Assembly (NCBI GenBank): GCA_027037025.1
Contig: JALWBS010000153.1
Span: 2,694 to 18,579 of the forward strand
Direction: 5' to 3'
Length of the DNA stretch: 15,886 bases
Source of the DNA: Desulfurococcales archaeon
GTDB taxonomy: Archaea > Thermoproteota > Thermoprotei_A > Sulfolobales > Ignisphaeraceae
The position numbers were made by a program, and so were the translations under genes. The notes under the pieces were generated by a model, which saw only the letters and a program-made list of their open reading frames with translations, was not told the origin of the DNA and ran no database searches. This document shows, piece after piece, positions 1 through 5,289 of the stretch. Within the stretch, counting starts at the first letter, position 1. Each line of letters opens with the position of its first letter.

Positions 1-1109
1 TCAGTTACCTTGATCTGCGACTCGTTTATGGGTAGTAGAGAGAGACCGGGGATCAGCTGAAGTATCTTGGTGAGGGGGCCGAGTCTCTTCATGGACTTGA
101 GCTGCACATAGATGTCGGCGAGCGTTATCTTGCCCGAGCTCAGTGCTCGTCGTACCCTACGCTCAAGACTATCCCTGTACTCGATCTCCTTCAGCTTCTC
201 TATCAAGCTAGGTAGATCTCCGAAACCGAGTAGCCTACCCACGAATCTCCTAGGTTCGAACACTTCTAGTTCAGGGATTTTCTCTCCAACACCAACGAAC
301 TTTATCTGAGCACCCGTAGCTGCTACCGCAGATAGCGCTCCTCCACCCTTAGCAGTGCCATCGAGCTTGGTTATGGTTATGGAGCCTATCGGCGTCGCTT
401 CGTGGAACCTCTTCGCTAAATCGAACGCTTTCTGACCCATAGACGCGTCCACTACGAGCATAACCTCGTCGGGACGCACAGCACCTACTATCTCCTTCAT
501 CTCCTCTAGCAACGCTTGCTCAGATCCATACCCATGCCTGCCAGCGGTGTCCACGATAACGATGTCGCAACCACGCTGCAGACACCAATCAACACACTTC
601 TTAGCTATGCCCACAGGATCCTTAGACGAGGGGTCGCCGCACATGGGAACATCTATCTGCTTAGCAAGCTGTTCAAGCTGTTCGTAAGCAGCTGGTCTAT
701 AGGTATCAGCGCAGACGAGGCAGGGCTTGTACTTGTACTTCTTGTAGAAGTACGCTATCTTTGCAGCAGTCGTGGTCTTACCCGATCCCTGAACACCTAC
801 GAGCACAATTACGTAAGGCGTCTTCTGCGGAAACACCTGTGGCTTCCGATCGCCGCCGAAGAGCTGCGAGAGCTCATCGTATACTACCTTCAGGAACCAC
901 TCCCTCCTAGAGATGTAAGCCGGAGGCTTCTCTCGAAGAGCACGTTCCCTGATTCTCTTGCTGAGCTCCAGAACGAGCTTCACATTGACGTCGGCTCGTA
1001 GCAACGCTTTCTGGAGCTCCTTAACGAAGTTCTCGACAGCAACCTCGTAAGGCTGCTTACCTCTTAAGAACTCGGCTACCGCCTTCCTGACACTATCTAA
1101 AAACCTCAT
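1..1109 (-). CDS. srp54: Signal recognition particle protein SRP54 (partial, C-terminus beyond left edge)
   Basis: SRP54 is the GTPase of the signal recognition particle; it binds 7S RNA and signal peptides on ribosomes and docks with FtsY at the membrane. The 369 visible residues give an N domain (about 1-85), then the G domain with P-loop GVQGSGKTT (105-113), DTYRPAAYEQ (135-144), DTAGR (187-191) and TKLDG (247-251), then the start of the methionine-rich M domain (from about 305, with KRLGPLTKILQLIPG at 341-355). The family is usually about 430-450 aa, so roughly 70 residues lie off the window. The start is the ATG at 1107-1109, preceded by AAGGT about 8 bases upstream. It lies 45 bases downstream of aIF5A on the same strand and is probably co-transcribed with it. 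Identification is from motifs that I read directly on the minus strand. Confidence 0.97.
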   Translation of the reverse strand, partial: MRFLDSVRKAVAEFLRGKQPYEVAVENFVKELQKALLRADVNVKLVLELSKRIRERALREKPPAYISRREWFLKVVYDELSQLFGGDRKPQVFPQKTPYVIVLVGVQGSGKTTTAAKIAYFYKKYKYKPCLVCADTYRPAAYEQLEQLAKQIDVPMCGDPSSKDPVGIAKKCVDWCLQRGCDIVIVDTAGRHGYGSEQALLEEMKEIVGAVRPDEVMLVVDASMGQKAFDLAKRFHEATPIGSITITKLDGTAKGGGALSAVAATGAQIKFVGVGEKIPELEVFEPRRFVGRLLGFGDLPSLIEKLKEIEYRDSLERRVRRALSSGKITLADIYVQLKSMKRLGPLTKILQLIPGLSLLPINESQIKVT

Positions 1110-1154
1110 AGCTCGTACCTTCTAGTACCTAGGGTACCGCTGCTTATCGCTGTG

Positions 1155-1553
1155 TCACTCCTTCACTCTAACTATCATCCTCCTACCCATGACTACCCAG
1201 TACTCCACCTCTTTCCCAGGAGCTAGCTTATCAGCTATGGATGGATCGCTGGGTTTCTCGACCTCGAACGTTTCATACGTTTCCAGATCCATTATCTGAA
1301 CCGTGTTTCCAAACATCGCAGTGACTTGCCCAGCCCTCTTCTCTATTATCGGAACCTCGACCCTCTGATCCGATGGTCCAACGAGCGTTTTCCTCGATCC
1401 CGTGAAGAGGCCTATCGCCACTATATGCACCTTAGCGCTACCGTGCTTACCAGTCTTAGCCCTGGATATCTCGACGATCCTACACGGCTCTCCATCTATG
1501 ACTATGTAGCTACCTTCTCTAAGCTCGCCCAGCTCAGCGTACGTTATACTCAT
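1155..1553 (-). CDS. eif5a: Translation initiation factor aIF5A
   Basis: This is the archaeal homologue of eIF5A/EF-P, which binds the ribosomal E site and relieves stalling at proline-rich and other difficult stretches. The 132-aa length is normal for the family. The N-terminal SH3-like domain carries the loop RAKTGKHGSAK, in which Lys36 (in GKHG) is the site converted to deoxyhypusine or hypusine in archaea; an OB-fold C-terminal domain follows. The reading frame is open to 1739, but the family begins at the ATG at 1551-1553 (MSITYAELGELREG), so the upstream extension is not coding; it overlaps the divergent gene at 1624. A G-run (CGGGGG) lies just before the ATG and an AT-rich TATA-like element at 1583-1591 would give a very short leader. 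SRP54 follows 45 bases downstream. Confidence 0.96.
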   Translation of the reverse strand: MSITYAELGELREGSYIVIDGEPCRIVEISRAKTGKHGSAKVHIVAIGLFTGSRKTLVGPSDQRVEVPIIEKRAGQVTAMFGNTVQIMDLETYETFEVEKPSDPSIADKLAPGKEVEYWVVMGRRMIVRVKE

Positions 1554-1582
1554 ACAAACCCCCGAAGCATTGCTTGCTAACG

Positions 1583-1591
1583 AAATAAAAG
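1583..1591. promoter_or_regulatory. AT-rich bidirectional TATA-like element between aIF5A and the 1624 gene
   Basis: The plus strand reads AAATAAAAG and the minus strand CTTTTATTT. With the usual archaeal spacing of about 26-27 bases from TATA centre to transcription start, it would start aIF5A near 1560, about 7 bases before its ATG, and the plus-strand gene near 1612, about 12 bases before its ATG. It is the only AT-rich stretch between the two divergent starts. This is a prediction from composition and spacing. Confidence 0.45.
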
Positions 1592-1623
1592 ATTTGTTGA
1601 GAGGTGGACGCAGAGGTGCGAAG

Positions 1624-1983
1624 ATGAGTCTCGAAGACATCGAGCGTCGAGCTAGGGAGTTGCTACGATCTTCGCACGTGGATCCGGACGAGGCGTTTAA
1701 CCTCGTTGAGATGTTCTTCGAGAAGCTCAGCACATACATAAAATCGAGAAGCTACATAAACGCCTCTAAGAGAGGTGCGTGGAACGTAGAGCTTATGGAT
1801 AATGCCGTGGACGAGGTGGTCGATGCTTACGGCAGCAGCTACGCGCTCCTCGATCTATGGGAATCAGCTTGGGAGACCAGGGTCAGTAAGTCGGATGGTA
1901 GAGACGTAGTGATGAAACTTCTAGAAGCGATAGAAATTGTTAAGAGGAGAAGACCTAGTAAAAGGGGAAGGAGCTCTACCTAA
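1624..1983 (+). CDS. Small predicted all-helical protein, unrecognised
   Basis: The 119-aa product is not one I recognise. It looks entirely alpha-helical: an N-terminal charged helix (SLEDIERRARELLR), a central pair of helices around residues 23-85 with regular hydrophobic spacing, and a very basic tail (VKRRRPSKRGRSS) that could contact nucleic acid. There are no cysteines, membrane segments or recognisable catalytic motifs. The frame is also open upstream from a TTG at 1570, but the ATG at 1624 is preceded by AGAGGTG with good Shine-Dalgarno spacing, so I prefer it. The gene is divergent from aIF5A and shares a short promoter region with it; its 3' end overlaps the convergent DUF2283 gene by 8 bases. 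Normal codon use and a clear ribosome site support a real gene. No function is inferred beyond possible RNA or ribosome association suggested by the neighbours and basic tail. Confidence 0.75.
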   Translation: MSLEDIERRARELLRSSHVDPDEAFNLVEMFFEKLSTYIKSRSYINASKRGAWNVELMDNAVDEVVDAYGSSYALLDLWESAWETRVSKSDGRDVVMKLLEAIEIVKRRRPSKRGRSST

Positions 1984-2194
1984 TTCTCCTATACCATCTG
2001 CGGAGAGCTTCCAGCGCTGCGCTAAGACCCTTTCTACTAGCTGTCGACACCCTGAACTCCACGATCCTACCATTTTCATCGATCCCGATCTCAACGTCCT
2101 CAGATATCGGTACGTAGGTCACGATCGACGTAACCTCTGCTCCTACGCGAACCACGAGGGTATCTATCTCCGGTATGTACCTTATCGAGGACAT
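1976..2194 (-). CDS. DUF2283 family small protein
   Basis: The 72-aa product has the DUF2283 pattern: RYIPEIDTLVVRVG near the N-terminus (compare the family's 'YDPEaDvLYI' opening), an alternating strand region with ISEDVEIGIDENGRIVEF at about 31-48, and a closing helix (ALEALRRWYRRI). The family is a small beta-rich domain of unknown role found across bacteria and archaea, sometimes beside toxin-antitoxin genes; no toxin partner is visible here. The ATG at 2192-2194 is the first start in frame. The gene is convergent with the 1624 gene, overlapping its last 8 bases, and divergent from transcription factor S. The family assignment is from remembered motif pattern only. Confidence 0.8.
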   Translation of the reverse strand: MSSIRYIPEIDTLVVRVGAEVTSIVTYVPISEDVEIGIDENGRIVEFRVSTASRKGLSAALEALRRWYRRIR

Positions 2195-2231
2195 GCTCCC
2201 TACCGTTTACCCCGCTCTTTAAAATGCAATA

Positions 2232-2240
2232 CTTTATAAG
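2232..2240 (+). promoter_or_regulatory. TATA box for transcription factor S
   Basis: CTTTATAAG matches the archaeal TATA consensus. Its centre at about 2236 predicts a transcription start near 2262-2264, only 4-10 bases before the candidate start codons at 2267 (GTG) and 2273 (ATG). This implies a leaderless or near-leaderless message, which agrees with the absence of a well placed Shine-Dalgarno sequence. Confidence 0.65.
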
Positions 2241-2272
2241 CTAGGTGGGGACTTTAGCTACTCAGTGTGGGA

Positions 2273-2605
2273 ATGATGATGTTCTGTCCCCGCTGCGGAT
2301 CCATAATGACCATCGATAGGGCTAAGGGCGTTCTCAGATGCCCTCGCTGCGGATACACGGTTGAGAAAGGAAGCATGGTGTTGTCGAAAATGATCAGTCA
2401 CAGCGTTAAGGAGCGCACAGTTGTTGTAGATAGCTCGCGTTCGGGAGTTCCTCCAGGAGCTGTTCTACTGCGAGGAGAGGTGAGGTGCCCTAAGTGTGGA
2501 CACGACGAGGTGTATGCATGGCAGATGCAGACGAGGGCGGCTGACGAGCCCCCGACTACGTTCTACAGATGTGCTAAGTGCGGTCATACATGGAGGGAGT
2601 ACTAG
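2273..2605 (+). CDS. tfs: Transcription factor S (TFS), RNA polymerase cleavage factor
   Basis: TFS is the archaeal counterpart of TFIIS/RpoM: it enters the secondary channel of RNA polymerase and stimulates cleavage of backtracked RNA. The N-terminal zinc ribbon is CPRCG (C5, C8) with CPRCG (C23, C26); the C-terminal ribbon is CPKCGHDE (C72, C75) with CAKCGHTW (C100, C103). The acidic DE pair (D91-E92) within QTRAADEPPTTFYRC is the catalytic tip that reaches the polymerase active site. Length (110 aa) is normal. Three consecutive ATGs (2273, 2276, 2279) and a GTG at 2267 compete as starts; homologues usually begin a residue or two before FCPKCG, so the true start is one of the ATGs. A TATA box at 2232-2240 implies a near-leaderless message. 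Confidence 0.96.
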   Translation: MMMFCPRCGSIMTIDRAKGVLRCPRCGYTVEKGSMVLSKMISHSVKERTVVVDSSRSGVPPGAVLLRGEVRCPKCGHDEVYAWQMQTRAADEPPTTFYRCAKCGHTWREY

Positions 2606-2681
2606 GTTGGAGAGTGGAGAAAGAATATTGAGTACCGATGTTTTCCGTACACGACCAAGTTGATCAAATAGCTTGGTTTAG

Positions 2682-3452
2682 CTACGAAGACTTGATGTCT
2701 CGACAAACAATTTCAGCAACTCTCTTCCCAGATAACAGCATACCGCTGAATATAGGGCCCATTCTCGGAAGCCCATGTAGCTCGGCGACGGCCATACCCG
2801 TGGCGTAGAGCCCTGGAACCACCTTCCCCGTGTACTTAACGACCAGATCCTCACCTCTAGCAGCATTCATAGGCCCGGCTCCGCGCGGCGTTACGCCTAG
2901 CTCCGGAACCTTCTTGCTTACGATCCTAATGATCGTTGCATCGTGGCCCGTTGCATCGATTACAGCCTTAGACTCGATGCTCAGCGGATCCACGTGTAGA
3001 CCAGCGATCTGAATGGCTGACCACTGAGCAACGACGCCAGCTACTCTCAGAGGATTCGTTCGAACGACAACGTCCTCCACAGATACTCCGAGCAATATCT
3101 TAGCCCCGCTATCGAGAGCCTTAGCAGCGAGCTTAGCGATGAGCTCGGCAGCGTCGGTAACCAGCAGATCTCCTTTCTCAACGTACCTAACGCCAACATC
3201 GTCGAGTATCTCCTTAGCGTTCTTAAGCGATACCACCTTATGGAAAAGCATTCCTCCTCCACCTATACCGCCGCCGAAACTCAATCTCTTCTCTAGAACC
3301 AGCACCCGTAGCCCAGCTTCAGCTATGTACTTGGCTGCGGTGAGCCCCGAAGGTCCGGCGCCCACTACCACGACATCGATGTTTGATAGCTCCACCAGTT
3401 CCCTAGATGCTTCCTCGATTATCGTCCTCGTAATCACGGTCTCCAAGCCCAA
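2682..3452 (-). CDS. thi4: Thi4-family thiazole synthase (ADP-thiazole synthase, sulfide-dependent archaeal type)
   Basis: Thi4 makes the adenylated thiazole moiety of thiamine from NAD, glycine and a sulfur source. The 256-aa product has the dinucleotide-binding motif VVVVGAGPSGLTAAKY (27-42), the LEKRLSFGGGIGGGGMLFH segment (53-71), and a C-terminal glycine-rich region (PGLYATGMAVAELHGLPRMGP). At the position where yeast Thi4 has the sulfur-donating cysteine, this protein has His153 in GLHVDP. In the characterised Methanocaldococcus enzyme, histidine there goes with a catalytic, iron- and sulfide-dependent mechanism, so the same is inferred here. The only start that keeps full length is TTG (3450-3452), just after a stop; a GTG at 3435-3437 is an alternative. 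It lies 18 bases after the Nip7-like gene on the same strand, probably in one transcript. Confidence 0.95.
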   Translation of the reverse strand: MGLETVITRTIIEEASRELVELSNIDVVVVGAGPSGLTAAKYIAEAGLRVLVLEKRLSFGGGIGGGGMLFHKVVSLKNAKEILDDVGVRYVEKGDLLVTDAAELIAKLAAKALDSGAKILLGVSVEDVVVRTNPLRVAGVVAQWSAIQIAGLHVDPLSIESKAVIDATGHDATIIRIVSKKVPELGVTPRGAGPMNAARGEDLVVKYTGKVVPGLYATGMAVAELHGLPRMGPIFSGMLLSGKRVAEIVCRDIKSS

Positions 3453-3470
3453 GAGTCATCGCCACAGTAG

Positions 3471-4070
3471 TTAATTGCGAGGAAACTTAAGTCTAGCGCG
3501 CTTAAAATCGATTAGAGCTCTCTCATCCCTTAGCAAAACGCCTAGATCGAAAACGTTGATTATGGCGACGCTCAGCATCCTACCCATCCTCTTAGCCTTC
3601 TCAATGCTCTCTCCATCCATAGCAGCTCTACCAACACCGATCACGCGACCATCGCTAGCATCCACCACCGCAACGATGCTTCCTTTGGGGAACGGTTCGT
3701 AGATCCTCAGAACAGATGCGACAAGCACATCGTTTCCGTATAGAAAAGCCTTCACACCTTGCTCAGCAACGAGAGCTGCGCAGGCCATGGATCCACGCAT
3801 CTTAGCAAGCTCTTCGAAGAACCACGGGCTAGGCACGAACTCGTCGCCTCGCATCCACCCAATGAGGAGGCCGCCAGCTACGCTGAATTCTAGGCTAGCT
3901 ATGTCCACGAGATCCCCGCTCACCATGAACAAGGTTTTCCAGGGAGCGCTGCCCACGGCGAAGATCTTCATAGCACTTAAACGTTTCCAGCAACCGCTGA
4001 AGCAACGATCTACGAACCTCTTCACAGCCTCTAGCTCTCTGCAGAGCTCCTTCACCTTCGCCCACGCCAA
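3471..4070 (-). CDS. Nip7-like pre-PUA/PUA RNA-binding protein
   Basis: The 199-aa product matches the Nip7/UPF0113 layout. An N-terminal pre-PUA region (to about residue 95) contains the family-like AGGLLIGWMRGDEFVPSPWFFE (spanning 66-86), and a C-terminal PUA domain (about 100-180) contains VKAFLYGNDV, PKGSIVAVVDASDGRVIGVG and a final hydrophobic strand. Nip7 in eukaryotes acts in 60S ribosome assembly; archaeal Nip7 binds RNA and has been linked to the exosome, so an RNA-processing or ribosome-biogenesis role is inferred. The start is probably the TTG at 4068-4070, with GGTG five bases upstream; a GTG six codons in is an alternative. It is divergent from the HAD gene, and Thi4 follows 18 bases downstream. 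Similarity is recognisable but not strong, so a related PUA family is possible. Confidence 0.75.
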   Translation of the reverse strand: MAWAKVKELCRELEAVKRFVDRCFSGCWKRLSAMKIFAVGSAPWKTLFMVSGDLVDIASLEFSVAGGLLIGWMRGDEFVPSPWFFEELAKMRGSMACAALVAEQGVKAFLYGNDVLVASVLRIYEPFPKGSIVAVVDASDGRVIGVGRAAMDGESIEKAKRMGRMLSVAIINVFDLGVLLRDERALIDFKRARLKFPRN

Positions 4071-4129
4071 CGGAGCACCACGCCGAAGCTTATCTACTTA
4101 CCTCCGCAATCGGTTATCGGTGATACTAA

Positions 4130-4750
4130 GTGCTTAAAACCATTATCCTCGATTTAGATGGGACGTTAGTCAGGTTACCGATTCCGTGGAGCAGATTCTA
4201 CGAAAAGCTTAAGAAGCTGCTCGGCAACGAGATGAAGTTCCTAGAATTCGTATCCAAGTACTTCGGAACACCCCGCTTCTGGGACATGCATAGATACCTA
4301 GAGAACCTCGAGCTCGAAGCTGTTGAAGAGATGCATATCTACGACGACACTCGAGAATTCATAGATTTCGTCAAAGAGAACTTCGAGAAGATAGCCGTAG
4401 TAACTATGCAGAGCAGCTCGGCGTGCCTTAAGATCCTTGAGAAGCTCGATCTTCTCAACCACGTATCGCTCTTCATCTCACGGGAATGCGCACCGACTAG
4501 GATCGACCAGATCCGATTGGCTTTACACTTGATGCGTGTCGACCCTTCTAAATGCGTCTTCATAGGCGACAAAGTGCTTGACGGAGTAGCTGCTTACGTG
4601 AACGGCGTTGCGGGATTCGTAGTTGTTAGAGGGTCGAGGGTTCTCCGCATTAGCGACACCGACGATGTGGAGGAGGATCTTAGATGCTTAGGTATAAGAA
4701 TCGTTGGATCCCTTAGGGAGGTAATCGAGGCTTTGAGAAAAGTTCTTTAG
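4130..4750 (+). CDS. HAD-superfamily hydrolase (phosphatase-like)
   Basis: The 206-aa product has all core HAD motifs. Motif I is DLDGT, with nucleophile Asp8 and acid/base Asp10. A helical cap follows (about 20-80). Motif II is VVTMQSS (about 88-94), and motif IV is FIGDKVLDGVAAYVNG (about 143-158) with the GDxxxD-type acidic pair. The size and cap suggest a small-molecule phosphatase of the Gph/haloacid dehalogenase type; the substrate cannot be told from the sequence. The start is GTG at 4130-4132, chosen because GGTGAT, a near perfect Shine-Dalgarno, lies five bases upstream. The gene is divergent from the Nip7-like gene (60-base gap) and is followed 77 bases later by the pilin-like genes. 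Confidence 0.9.
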   Translation: MLKTIILDLDGTLVRLPIPWSRFYEKLKKLLGNEMKFLEFVSKYFGTPRFWDMHRYLENLELEAVEEMHIYDDTREFIDFVKENFEKIAVVTMQSSSACLKILEKLDLLNHVSLFISRECAPTRIDQIRLALHLMRVDPSKCVFIGDKVLDGVAAYVNGVAGFVVVRGSRVLRISDTDDVEEDLRCLGIRIVGSLREVIEALRKVL

Positions 4751-4827
4751 CATCCTAGCGCAAGAGCTACGAGTAGAGAAGAGGTATGGATCTCGTCCCA
4801 TACGATTACTAACGCGGTGCTCACCTC

Positions 4828-5289
4828 ATGCCTCCGAGGAGCGTGGAGCGGGGCATAAGCCCCATATTCTCCGCGATACTGCTCACACTAATCGTACTCT
4901 CGGTAGGTGCGTACGTCGTTATCTACGCTATCTCCCATCTGAACTACCTCAAGCAGCAGATGAGCTCCTCCGAGGAAAGGCTCATATTCAGGTTCTCGCA
5001 GAGCATAGCGTTGCTATCCACGTACATCAATAACGGCGTGCTCTACGTACTGATGTCTACGGGAGACACCTACGCGGTGCTGAAGGATATCTACGTAAAC
5101 GATACGCTTTATACAAGTAACTGCCTCGTATCCATCGACGGATCCGCACCAACACCGTTCAGAAGCGGAATCTACGTAGCTCCGCACACCTTCGTAGCGA
5201 TAAGCTGCAGTATCGGCACCGCAACCTTTGCGAAGGTAACCGTTGTTTACGGTGGTGGAGAGGTGGTTGCGTATGCAAAGGCTAGCTAG
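4828..5289 (+). CDS. Pilin-like protein with class III (archaeal prepilin) signal peptide
   Basis: The 153-aa product starts with a short basic leader ending in VERG, then ISPIFSAILLTLIVLSVGAYVV, the hydrophobic assembly helix. Cleavage by the archaeal prepilin peptidase is expected after Gly9 (RG|ISP). The rest is a small predicted beta-rich ectodomain with two cysteines (C99, C127) that could form a disulfide and one N-glycosylation sequon (NDT). This architecture is that of archaeal type IV pilins and related surface proteins. GGTG lies eight bases before the ATG. The last 17 bases overlap the next gene, which has the same type of signal, so the two are very likely co-translated and may form one structure. 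No pilus ATPase or platform gene is in the window, so I cannot say which pilus system assembles it. Confidence 0.85.
   Translation: MPPRSVERGISPIFSAILLTLIVLSVGAYVVIYAISHLNYLKQQMSSSEERLIFRFSQSIALLSTYINNGVLYVLMSTGDTYAVLKDIYVNDTLYTSNCLVSIDGSAPTPFRSGIYVAPHTFVAISCSIGTATFAKVTVVYGGGEVVAYAKAS

Noticed and set aside
253..262. GGTTCGAACA resembling a tRNA T-arm
   Set aside because: No acceptor, D-arm or anticodon stem can be formed around it and it lies within the SRP54 coding sequence.
516..1001. 161-aa plus-strand open frame
   Set aside because: It is the antisense shadow of the SRP54 GTPase domain, whose motifs are unmistakable on the minus strand.
1554..1739. N-terminal extension of the aIF5A frame to 194 aa
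   Set aside because: The family starts at MSITYAEL (1553); the extension overlaps the divergent gene at 1624 and has no homology-like features.
2273..2279. ATGATGA at the TFS start resembling a C box
   Set aside because: No CTGA follows at a suitable distance; it is simply the run of start codons.
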